Assembly: GCA_002420235.1 (NCBI GenBank)
Contig: DIHQ01000103.1
Coordinates: 1-25,389, forward strand
DNA length: 25,389 nucleotides
Direction of reading: 5' to 3'
Source of the DNA: Flavobacteriales bacterium UBA5692
GTDB lineage: Bacteria > Bacteroidota > Bacteroidia > Flavobacteriales_D > Sanyastnellaceae
A program made the translations under genes and the position numbers. Of this stretch, positions 1 through 7,648 are shown piece after piece (the first letter of the stretch is position 1; each line of letters opens with the position of its first letter). The notes below the pieces were generated by a model. The model was given only the letters and a program-made list of their open reading frames with translations, had not been told where the DNA came from and did no database searches.

Positions 1-2082
1 CCGCAAGCTGTGGAAGATTCCTTCATCAGCACCGTCTGCTTGCAAAGCTGGAACTGGCAACTCGAGCAGCGGATCGAATTCGTTGTTTATGACTTGGGTA
101 ATCCCGTTGCGAATGTCGCATTGCGCAATGAGGCGCGCAGCGTCAATATCGCCAAGGTCGGATGGACTCACTGCATTGTCGCGCAACTGGTATATCAGGT
201 AGCCCTCGAATACATAGCTGCGCTCTTCTTCAGTGAGTACAGTTCCGTCTTCCAATTCAGTCGGGATTGACGGATCCATCGCCATGTATTCTTCCCCGTA
301 GTTGTTCGACAAAGGATTGTCGTTGGTCAAGTATAGAATGAGCTCATTCTCCAATTCTTGGATGGTCACATCCGGTGCATCTGGACCAGAAACAATCTCG
401 AAGCAGTTATCAAAAAGCGCTTGAGCTTTGTCATCGGCTAGACGCAGTAATTCAACACTCTCAAAAGGCTCACCGCCTGTCGCACGCGCCCAAACCATGC
501 CCACGGTGATATTATTGTAGTCGCCCGGCTCAAGTGTAAATGGACCCGCCGATTGCAAAAACAGGCGATCGCCAGGAGGGTTACCTGCACTCACTTCCGT
601 CCAAGGTTCCACAGAAATTCCAACCGTACCCCATTGGTAAGGGTCAGTATCGCCAGGGAACATGTAATCGGCAGGAATTTCAAGGTCCGCCCCTGTAGCC
701 ACTGTCAAACCGTCACCGCCGTATGCCATACGCTGTCCGTTTTTCCAGAAGCCCCGCATATAATTATAGTACTGTGCGGCTAACGTTGGCTGGCCATTGA
801 TTCCAAAATTCCAGTTGTAGTAAATGAATTTACGCATACCATAGCGTTCATTATCTACAACACCATCGCCGTAACCTATGCCGATGCCTTGGTAGGGAAT
901 ACCAAGCGAGTCAATTGCATCCGAAAATACTGTAGTCAGGGGGTTGTCAATGGAATCTGAATCTTGGTATGGCCCTTCAAAAAAGTCCACACCCATCGCA
1001 GGCGGATTCTCCCCATATCCGATAGAGTAACTCGTGGGTTCATCGAACGCGTCGCCGTTGTAGCTGTAGCCAAGGCCGCGTTCTACATCTACTCCAACGT
1101 AATCATCCACGTGGCCCCCTAAATCACAATCTACCCATTGGGCAAAATAGGTGTCGGTTAAAGTCTGAGTACCCTGATTGATCAACAGGTAGTTATAAAA
1201 CTGCATGTTGTTGACCTCATCGTTGGTCGAGAACGCAAATGCTTGTGCTCGGATTTCCATGCCGATTGGTTCGCCTTGCGATTCAGAGTGGATATTACCT
1301 TTATCATTGAAAATCCAATAGTACGTCTGATCACCGTACAAGGGAACTTGGTCTTCGCGTCGTCGTTCTGCGCAATCAATTTCTTGGAGGAAATCATACC
1401 ACGGGTAATCACCCGCCGCGGGGTCGTAGAACCCATTTCCGTCATAATCCTTAAATGGCGCCAGGTAGTAGTCTTGGTTGAGTCCTACGTTCCCATGTGC
1501 CGGGTATTCAAAAAAGTATGAGGGAATGGTGTAACCATTTGGGAATTGCTCCTCCATATCGCACTCAGGATCTGCCACACAATCGAAGTATTGACGGTGG
1601 CGCATGGCATCTGCACGCTGGGTGATGGTAAAACGGTCGTATTGCTCACACGTTGCAGGGTTTACTTCAGCTGCCCCAGTATTCGTTAATGGCCCCGGCC
1701 AAAAATCATTTCCCACGTTGCGGTAACGCACGGCTGCGAGCTTGAGCTGTTGGTCCGGGCTGATACCCCCCAGCCATAGCGCACCACCATAAACAACGGA
1801 TACACCTTCTTCCTTCGGCACCATGAATGCGCCTTTATCGATTGCACGATCGTACCAAAGCGCACCTGCATTCTCAATCAGAGCGCGTACATTATTCCAT
1901 TCTAAATCCCTCAGTGCCGTTGCAGGAGCACATGCTTCAGCTCGTATTTCCTGTGAAGCAGCAGGATGCACCTGTGGCACAGGAAATCCCTTTTGAAATA
2001 AGGGTGCATTCAGGTTATCATGCTGGGCCAGCAACACCCCACCGAGTAATACACAGCAAACAAAAAGACATGTTTTTTTCAT
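1..2082 (-). CDS. Large secreted Bacteroidota protein, probable type IX secretion substrate (3' end outside window)
   Basis: The reading frame is open from an ATG at 2082 down to base 1, giving about 694 residues with no stop, so the C-terminus is missing. A signal peptide is clear: a lysine-rich start, a hydrophobic core and a likely cut after LLAQ near residue 20. The mature part is rich in aromatic, Asp and Gly residues. Recognisable stretches are GGALWLGG (~98-105), a DxDGNG calcium-loop-like segment followed by FYDP (~211-220), IGMEIRAQAFAFSTNDE (~272-288), and EGYLIYQLRD (~625-634), which looks like the edge of a fibronectin-like domain. From memory these match a family of large Bacteroidota exported proteins that usually end in a type IX sorting domain. 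That end is not visible here, and the function is unknown. The gene starts 51 bases after the AddA-like gene on the same strand, so read-through is possible. I see no exact TAnnTTTG element in the gap. Confidence 0.8.
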   Translation of the reverse strand, partial: MKKTCLFVCCVLLGGVLLAQHDNLNAPLFQKGFPVPQVHPAASQEIRAEACAPATALRDLEWNNVRALIENAGALWYDRAIDKGAFMVPKEEGVSVVYGGALWLGGISPDQQLKLAAVRYRNVGNDFWPGPLTNTGAAEVNPATCEQYDRFTITQRADAMRHRQYFDCVADPECDMEEQFPNGYTIPSYFFEYPAHGNVGLNQDYYLAPFKDYDGNGFYDPAAGDYPWYDFLQEIDCAERRREDQVPLYGDQTYYWIFNDKGNIHSESQGEPIGMEIRAQAFAFSTNDEVNNMQFYNYLLINQGTQTLTDTYFAQWVDCDLGGHVDDYVGVDVERGLGYSYNGDAFDEPTSYSIGYGENPPAMGVDFFEGPYQDSDSIDNPLTTVFSDAIDSLGIPYQGIGIGYGDGVVDNERYGMRKFIYYNWNFGINGQPTLAAQYYNYMRGFWKNGQRMAYGGDGLTVATGADLEIPADYMFPGDTDPYQWGTVGISVEPWTEVSAGNPPGDRLFLQSAGPFTLEPGDYNNITVGMVWARATGGEPFESVELLRLADDKAQALFDNCFEIVSGPDAPDVTIQELENELILYLTNDNPLSNNYGEEYMAMDPSIPTELEDGTVLTEEERSYVFEGYLIYQLRDNAVSPSDLGDIDAARLIAQCDIRNGITQVINNEFDPLLELPVPALQADGADEGIFHSLR

Positions 2083-2133
2083 GAAATTAGGCTTGTATGA
2101 GCAAGTTAGGCAACCCTTTGCGAAATCGCTCCT

Positions 2134-5100
2134 TCATGAAGCGCTAAAGAGCACAGGCACATCCACAAGTTTCAAGGTCTCCGTGTAAATCAACCAGCCT
2201 TTGACGGCATCGTTCGGATGCATTGCGCTAAGCACCTCGCAGTACCCCGCTACTTGTTCTTTGTCTTTATCCCGTTGTTTTCCGGTTTTGAAATCGACCA
2301 CATGCCATACTCCATCGATGCAAACCACCCGATCAGGGCGACCCAACTGACCATTTCCGACATGAACGGTGCGTTCAGCAAATACCACCTCAGCGTGCGT
2401 ATCAAAGAACCGTTTGGTATCGTCCCTTTGAAGAATGGATTCGACGATAGCTGAAACTGACGCACGCTGTTTGGGGTTCCACAGATTTGCGATTTCCACT
2501 CGCTGCTTCAAGCCCGGCCAGTCCGATGCGTGCTTCAACTCGCCCAATAATCCGTGTACGGCATTGCCGTACTCAATAGGCGTCCATTCACCTTCCGAAG
2601 CCAAGGCCGCCCAATGCAATTTAGGCCGCACGATTCGTTGACCATATGGCTCACCCAATTCAATTCCCTGTACATGATCCGCTCCAACGGCCGTGTCAGG
2701 AACGGCACTCACTTTTCGATCAAGCGCCCCAAAATTGTTTTGGCTAGTTGATTCATTGACACGGTCCGGAAAGGCTTCTTGCCAACCTTTCCAAAGCAAC
2801 TGTGGCAAGGTCTGAATCGCCATATCCGTCGATGGGTCCTTGTCAAATTCCAAACCGATATCCAATCGGTCTATCGCCCGAGTCGCGGCCACGTATGCAA
2901 CATTCAAGGCATCTAAGACAGTGCGATCAATTTCGGCTTGACGCTCATGTTCTAGGACAGTATCCTTCAGGTCACTGTCCCGCAAAAGCGCTGCTGGCAA
3001 CCCGAACTGCTCAGCATTCAAGTAAACGGGAATTTCGTCCTTGAACCGGTCTATTTTCTCGGAGTGAAACGGTGCGATAACCACCTTAAAGTCCAAACCT
3101 TTCGCCTTGTGGGGCGTCATAATTTGCACCGCATCCTGCGCCCCGCTCACACGGATGCTGCGCTTGTGTCCTCGGCGATCCCAATGAGACAAAAAGTCCT
3201 TCAAGGTGCCCCGACGCTGGGTCACCACTTCATGCACCAATTCCAGCATACCCTCTGTGTAGGCCGGAAAACGATTAGACCAATCCAAGGCGTCGAAACA
3301 ATGGCCTACAAGCAACGTCAAAGGAGCCGTCACCAGTTTCCAAGGATGCAAGCCAGGCGCCACGGCTCTGAACAATCCACGCGAATCCAGGTCACTTCGC
3401 TTACGTTGGACTCCGTCCGAGCCAAGGTATGGTGTCACAGTGCGGTGCTTTCTGAGCAATTCCGCTTCGGAGGCTGCGCGTTCGATGGCGCAATAGTTCT
3501 GGATGAATGCCAAAGCATGCGCAGGGTTGTCCGGTTCGAGGACCGAGCGCAAAAGGGCCACAACTGCTAAGGCAACCGGATGCCGACCCAAATGGAGGCT
3601 TTCGGAGGTCAACGGTGTGATGCCGAAGTCCATGAGGTACTGAGCGAGAACCGCGCCGTCCTTGTTACGGCGGAGCAGCACCACGATGTCGGACAACGAG
3701 AAATGAACCCCGGTGTCGGCGGGCGGGACATACCGCCTGGCACCTCCTTTATCGACTAAAGTGCCTCCCGTATGGGCCATAATACGCTCTACGACCCACG
3801 CATTGCGTTGATCTTGCTTATTCACGTTCTCTTCCTCGACCAAACAAGCCAAGTGCACATTACCCTGGTGATTGGCCGTCGGCGTTTGCCGCACGTCATC
3901 ATAGACGCCTTGTAAGGACTCTGGGAGGTGACGTTGAACACTCGCAAACCACCGATTGTTCCAATCCACAATCGCCGACCCGGAACGGCGGTTGAAATTC
4001 AAAGTCGCCGGGAGGTGGGCGCGGCTTAATGCTTGCGAAGCATCGATGAGCGCAGGTCCAGGGTTGCCAATTAGTCCCGGTAAAGCCTCTAGTTGCTCAT
4101 AATTTCCATTGCGCCAACGGTAGATTGCTTGTTTGCCATCGCCCACTACCATCCCCATCTCATCCAAGGATATAAGGTGCTCGAAGAGCTGAATCAAATT
4201 ATGCCATTGCGTAATGGAAGTATCTTGAAACTCATCAATGAACAAATTGCGGTACCTATTGCCAATGCGTTCATAGATAAAGGGTGCAGGATTGTCGCGG
4301 ACAATGGCAGCAATTTCGCGGTTGAGCGTGGACAGGAGGCGCACATTTTTTTCCTGCTCTACAGCGGCAAGTTCGTCGCGAATCAAACCCAAGGTGCCTA
4401 TTAGGCTCACGCGCTGCTGCAGATGCTCTTCGAGTTTGAAAATCCGTCCCGATTCGCCCTCGTATAGATTGCGCCAGGCTTTAGCGGATTCTTCGATATC
4501 CGGAATTGCATCTTGAATTCTTGCTGCGATTGAAGCAGACGCTTTCGAGGACCAAAACACCGACTCCTCCAACTGACCTGCGAGGCGCTTACCAATAATC
4601 GCTTTTCGCCCCATTCCTTTTGCCACTCGCCTGAGCCACTTCGGTAAGTCGCCGTAACTGAAATCTCTGTCTTGCAGCCCGAGAGCTTTGATTCGAGCAA
4701 GGGCCTGCTTCGCGAAACCCACGGGCACACCGCGTCGCTTGCGAAGGGCTTCGCGTTGGGTTTTCCTGAACCGCTCCAAAGCGTCTGGCGTCCATTCAGC
4801 GGGGTCCAAAGCCTGCAAAGCCGATTGCATGTTTTCCTTGGTGACCTGCTTACTAAATGAATTCAACTGGTGCCGGATGATAGCATTTTTCTCTTCTTCC
4901 ACCTGCTGCCGGACAAAACCCTCCAGCATGGCCGTCAAAGCTTTTTCCTCCGGCCTTCCCACTCGGCTGAGCAACCGGGTAACGGCTTCTTCAAGCAACC
5001 CTTCCTCGTCTAATTCAATTTGGAAATCCTCCTCCCATTGCAAGTCTTTACTGAAACTACGCACCAAGCGGTTGATGAAACTGTCGATGGTCATGACACT

Positions 5101-5427
5101 GAAGTCCTCATATCGGTGCATCATTGCCTCACCGAGCGCATGGGCTCTGCGCTCCAATTCTTCTGCCTCAATGGGGATGATTTTAAGCAATGAGTCATGC
5201 ATCGACCCTTCTCCATTAGCCACTTCTCGCACATCGCTAAGAATGCGCTCCTTCATTTCCTGGGCAGCGAGATTAGTAAACGTAATGGCCAAGATGTGCT
5301 TGAAATAATTGGGGTTGTTCTCCCAGAGGCAGCAGGCGAGGTAATCGCGCACTAATCGGTAGGTTTTACCTGACCCAGCGCTTGCTTTTACAACGTGAAA
5401 TCCCTTCTTAGCGAACTTAACCCCCAT
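2134..5427 (-). CDS. addA: AddA-like UvrD-family helicase with C-terminal PD-(D/E)XK nuclease
   Basis: This is a superfamily 1A helicase-nuclease of 1097 residues, predicted to process double-strand DNA ends for homologous recombination with an AddB partner. Helicase motifs appear in order: Walker A ASAGSGKT (15-22), motif Ia ITFTNLAAQEMKERI (~48-62), Walker B IDEFQDT (397-403), motif III VVGDGKQAIYRWRNG (~427-441), motif V TPHKAKGLDF (771-780) and motif VI VAYVAATRA (843-851). A RecB-type nuclease domain follows, with His958, GRPDR containing Asp1032, VVDFKTG containing Asp1045 and Lys1047, and a downstream Gln1058/Tyr1062 pair, so the nuclease looks intact. I prefer the ATG at 5427. A TTG at 5454 would add nine residues, but helicases of this type normally start a few residues before the Walker A strand. 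The likely partner, the AddB-like gene at 17234, lies about 12 kb away rather than adjacent. Assignment to the AddA/RecB type is firm; the exact symbol is by analogy. Confidence 0.9.
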   Translation of the reverse strand: MGVKFAKKGFHVVKASAGSGKTYRLVRDYLACCLWENNPNYFKHILAITFTNLAAQEMKERILSDVREVANGEGSMHDSLLKIIPIEAEELERRAHALGEAMMHRYEDFSVMTIDSFINRLVRSFSKDLQWEEDFQIELDEEGLLEEAVTRLLSRVGRPEEKALTAMLEGFVRQQVEEEKNAIIRHQLNSFSKQVTKENMQSALQALDPAEWTPDALERFRKTQREALRKRRGVPVGFAKQALARIKALGLQDRDFSYGDLPKWLRRVAKGMGRKAIIGKRLAGQLEESVFWSSKASASIAARIQDAIPDIEESAKAWRNLYEGESGRIFKLEEHLQQRVSLIGTLGLIRDELAAVEQEKNVRLLSTLNREIAAIVRDNPAPFIYERIGNRYRNLFIDEFQDTSITQWHNLIQLFEHLISLDEMGMVVGDGKQAIYRWRNGNYEQLEALPGLIGNPGPALIDASQALSRAHLPATLNFNRRSGSAIVDWNNRWFASVQRHLPESLQGVYDDVRQTPTANHQGNVHLACLVEEENVNKQDQRNAWVVERIMAHTGGTLVDKGGARRYVPPADTGVHFSLSDIVVLLRRNKDGAVLAQYLMDFGITPLTSESLHLGRHPVALAVVALLRSVLEPDNPAHALAFIQNYCAIERAASEAELLRKHRTVTPYLGSDGVQRKRSDLDSRGLFRAVAPGLHPWKLVTAPLTLLVGHCFDALDWSNRFPAYTEGMLELVHEVVTQRRGTLKDFLSHWDRRGHKRSIRVSGAQDAVQIMTPHKAKGLDFKVVIAPFHSEKIDRFKDEIPVYLNAEQFGLPAALLRDSDLKDTVLEHERQAEIDRTVLDALNVAYVAATRAIDRLDIGLEFDKDPSTDMAIQTLPQLLWKGWQEAFPDRVNESTSQNNFGALDRKVSAVPDTAVGADHVQGIELGEPYGQRIVRPKLHWAALASEGEWTPIEYGNAVHGLLGELKHASDWPGLKQRVEIANLWNPKQRASVSAIVESILQRDDTKRFFDTHAEVVFAERTVHVGNGQLGRPDRVVCIDGVWHVVDFKTGKQRDKDKEQVAGYCEVLSAMHPNDAVKGWLIYTETLKLVDVPVLFSAS

Positions 5428-5476
5428 TTCTAGCTTATTGTGAGTACCACGCAACGTCTGCCCAAATTAGACGTTA

Positions 5477-5484
5477 TACCTTTG
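5477..5484 (+). promoter_or_regulatory. Predicted -7 promoter element for the MbnP/MbnH operon
   Basis: The sequence TACCTTTG matches the Bacteroidota -7 consensus TAnnTTTG exactly. It lies 20 bases before the first ATG of the MbnP-like gene, in the gap between divergent genes. A -33 TTG-type element at normal spacing is not obvious, so only the -7 match supports this. It would give a very short 5' leader. Confidence 0.45.
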
Positions 5485-5504
5485 ATAAACAATACGCTGA
5501 CGTT

Positions 5505-6272
5505 ATGCACATGCGCTTTTCACTTCCCGTATTTGTTCCGCTGGTTCTAATCCTGACCGGATGCGACCGGTGCAACTCTGAAGTCCCAGTCGACGAAATA
5601 GGAACGGCGAGAATGGACTTAGAATTGATATGGGGTGAATCGGCTTACGTTCTTGAGCAAGTCGCAACCGACCACAATGGCTACACGGTTCGCCTGGACA
5701 ACCTGCAATTTTACATCGCCCCGATGCAGTTCCGAAGTAATGGTGAATGGATTGAAGGAGCAGATGTAAGCCTCATCGATTTCGGTTTGCACGCGCCTCA
5801 CATCACGAGCACCTTAGCAAGCGGAACCTATGATGCGGTGCGTTTTGGTATGGGCCTTCCTCCTGAAATCAACACCAATATTGACCCTGCGTCATATCCT
5901 AACAGCCATCCCTTGAGTGTCATTGGTTCAGCGGGAATGTTCTGGACGTGGTCGTCCGGATACATTTTCGTCAAGTACGAAGGGAAATTTGCGCTCGAAG
6001 CTGGCACACAATTGCTTGAATCCGTTTCATACCATTGCGGAACCGACTCGAGTTACCGAATGGTTACCTTGGAATTACCCGAACCATTCATCATCACATC
6101 GGAAGAAACACGAGCCCTGACCCTCACGTTAGACGCAGCGAAAGCCCTCAATGGGCCAAATGACTCAATCGACTTAGCTGTGGATCCCATTACCCACAAC
6201 GCACAAGGAAGCGACTTGGGAAGCCGCATGATGGATTTGCTCATAGATGCCTGGGAGATAAGCGCACAATGA
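5505..6272 (+). CDS. MbnP-family periplasmic lipoprotein (predicted copper binding)
   Basis: This 255-residue protein starts with a lipoprotein signal: a hydrophobic core and lipobox LTGC with Cys20, so it is probably anchored in a membrane facing the periplasm. The body matches the MbnP family as I know it: TVRLDNLQFYI (~61-71), FGMGLPPEIN (~114-123), HPL (~135-137), then GMFWTWSSGYIFVK (144-157), HCG (178-180) and a late THNAQG (230-235). In studied MbnP proteins a Trp is oxidised to kynurenine by the partner MbnH and helps to form a copper site; the Trp pair in FWTWSSGY is the visible candidate region. The stop overlaps the start of the MbnH-type gene by four bases (ATGA), so the two are translationally coupled. 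A second in-frame ATG at 5511 is an equally good start. Family assignment is fairly firm; metal binding here is inferred. Confidence 0.82.
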   Translation: MHMRFSLPVFVPLVLILTGCDRCNSEVPVDEIGTARMDLELIWGESAYVLEQVATDHNGYTVRLDNLQFYIAPMQFRSNGEWIEGADVSLIDFGLHAPHITSTLASGTYDAVRFGMGLPPEINTNIDPASYPNSHPLSVIGSAGMFWTWSSGYIFVKYEGKFALEAGTQLLESVSYHCGTDSSYRMVTLELPEPFIITSEETRALTLTLDAAKALNGPNDSIDLAVDPITHNAQGSDLGSRMMDLLIDAWEISAQ

Positions 6273-7384
6273 CCCAGGGAAAGCCTATGAGAATTTGCCT
6301 GTCCACACTGGCATTGATGGTCTTGACTGGCTGCGAGCGATGTCAAGACGACTTGCCGTGCGGCACACCGGATTGTGCCCCAGCTGCTACGCCTTACACC
6401 CTCGAAATTCCACCCTTTTTTCCCCCGATGGATATTCCCGAGGACAATCCGCTCACTGTCGAAGGTATAGAATTAGGACGTATGCTCTTTTGGGAAAAGG
6501 AGTTGTCAGGTGATGGAACTATGAGCTGTGGGGCATGCCACCTCCCTTCCGCTGGATTTTCGGACCCCAATCCAGTAAGCACCGGCATAACAGGCGCACA
6601 AGGTATGCGCAACGCAATGGCGCTAATCAACATCGGTTGGTCACCATCCTTTTTTTGGGACGGGCGGGGCTTGACCCTTGAAGAGCAAATTTTGGAGCCG
6701 GTCTCCCATCCCGATGAAATGGCCTTGCCTTGGAGCGAGGCGGTTGAACGCTTGAAAAATTCCAACACCTATCCAGACCGATTCACGGTGGCATTTGGTG
6801 ATGCAACGATTACGCCGAAACGAACGACACAGGCCATTGCTCAGTTCTTACGAACTATGGTTTCCTCAAATTCCAAATTTGATCGGTGGCGACGTGGTGA
6901 GACTTTCTTGACAGATGACGAATTTGCAGGTTACGAAATCTTTCTCCGCGAAGGAGGTGATCCAGAAACGACAGAGGGCGGTGCATTCGGAGGTGATTGT
7001 TTTCATTGTCACGGAGAGGCGGGATTGCAATTCAGTGACTACTTATTCCGAAATAATGGTTTGGACAGCATATTCACGGCCGATCCCGGGCATGCTGGTG
7101 TAACAGGAAATCCATTAGACTCAGGTAAATTCAAAACGCCCACTTTACGTAACATTGCGCTAACCGGACCTTACATGCACGATGGCCGTTTCCAAACCTT
7201 GGAGGAAGTCATCGCCCACTACAATTCCGGAGGAGTCGCCTCCACGACGGTGGATCCATTCATGAAGTACAGCACAGGAGGGCTGCAGTTAAGCTCTGTT
7301 CAACAGGCACAGCTCATAGCTTTCTTGCACACCATGACCGATACGTCCTTCACGTCTAATCCAGAATTTCAAGACCCGCACTGA
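6269..7384 (+). CDS. MbnH/MauG-type di-haem cytochrome c peroxidase-like lipoprotein
   Basis: This 371-residue protein has two CxxCH haem-attachment motifs, CGACH (87-91) and CFHCH (244-248), so it should carry two covalent haems c. Other family landmarks are SAGFSD (~94-99), SPSFFWDGR (~125-133), KFKTPTLRN (~287-295) and PYMHDGRFQTLEEV (~301-314). It begins with a lipobox LTGC (Cys22), almost the same motif as in the preceding MbnP-like protein, so both are probably lipid-anchored at the same surface. The family includes bacterial cytochrome c peroxidases, MauG and MbnH; pairing with MbnP points to MbnH, which oxidises a Trp of MbnP. The start at 6269 overlaps the upstream stop (ATGA); an internal ATG at 6287 gives a shorter, more typical signal peptide. 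A plain peroxidase role cannot be excluded. A palindrome follows the stop by one base. Confidence 0.88.
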   Translation: MTQGKPMRICLSTLALMVLTGCERCQDDLPCGTPDCAPAATPYTLEIPPFFPPMDIPEDNPLTVEGIELGRMLFWEKELSGDGTMSCGACHLPSAGFSDPNPVSTGITGAQGMRNAMALINIGWSPSFFWDGRGLTLEEQILEPVSHPDEMALPWSEAVERLKNSNTYPDRFTVAFGDATITPKRTTQAIAQFLRTMVSSNSKFDRWRRGETFLTDDEFAGYEIFLREGGDPETTEGGAFGGDCFHCHGEAGLQFSDYLFRNNGLDSIFTADPGHAGVTGNPLDSGKFKTPTLRNIALTGPYMHDGRFQTLEEVIAHYNSGGVASTTVDPFMKYSTGGLQLSSVQQAQLIAFLHTMTDTSFTSNPEFQDPH

Positions 7385-7385
7385 C

Positions 7386-7410
7386 GTACAATTTCGACGT
7401 GAAATTGTAC
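7386..7410. terminator. Perfect 10-bp inverted repeat after the MbnH-type gene
   Basis: GTACAATTTC (7386-7395) pairs perfectly with GAAATTGTAC (7401-7410) around a five-base spacer, beginning one base after the stop codon. The stem is AT-rich and is not followed by a run of T, so it is not a classic intrinsic terminator. It could be an mRNA 3'-end stabiliser, a factor-assisted terminator, or a palindromic protein-binding site. Confidence 0.4.
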
Positions 7411-7648
7411 CCGGCTAGACTCCCTCAAAAAAGACTAATCATCCACTTTTTGCAGGATGGATTCGTAAAGGGCCAGAAGCTGCATACATTATTCTGAATC
7501 GCAAAGCATCTGGAACACGATAGAATGGTATGCTAGCCTGTAAATTACTATTTCCAGCATTGTGCCAATTATTGACTAGAAGTTCAAAGACAGATAAATA
7601 AGCCTCCTAAAATGAAACCTCTGCGGAAAACTTCCGTAAAAGCCGGGT
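7411..7648. other. Leader region of the adhesin gene
   Basis: This is the longest gene-free stretch in the window. I find no RNA gene, no convincing small gene and no exact TAnnTTTG element on the plus strand, although a promoter for the adhesin operon should lie here. A small hairpin (CGGAA, AAC, TTCCG at 7624-7636) ends 12 bases before the adhesin start codon and could affect translation. An out-of-frame ATG at 7612 opens about 40 codons that overlap the adhesin start. Confidence 0.3.

Noticed and set aside
4688..5308. Open frame of ~200 codons on the plus strand opposite the AddA-like gene
   Set aside because: It is antisense to conserved helicase sequence, has a biased Ser/Arg-rich composition and no recognisable domain.
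5425..5454. TTG start at 5454 for the AddA-like gene
   Set aside because: The ATG at 5427 leaves a normal short lead-in to the Walker A motif and a wider gap for divergent promoters; the TTG adds nine residues without family support.
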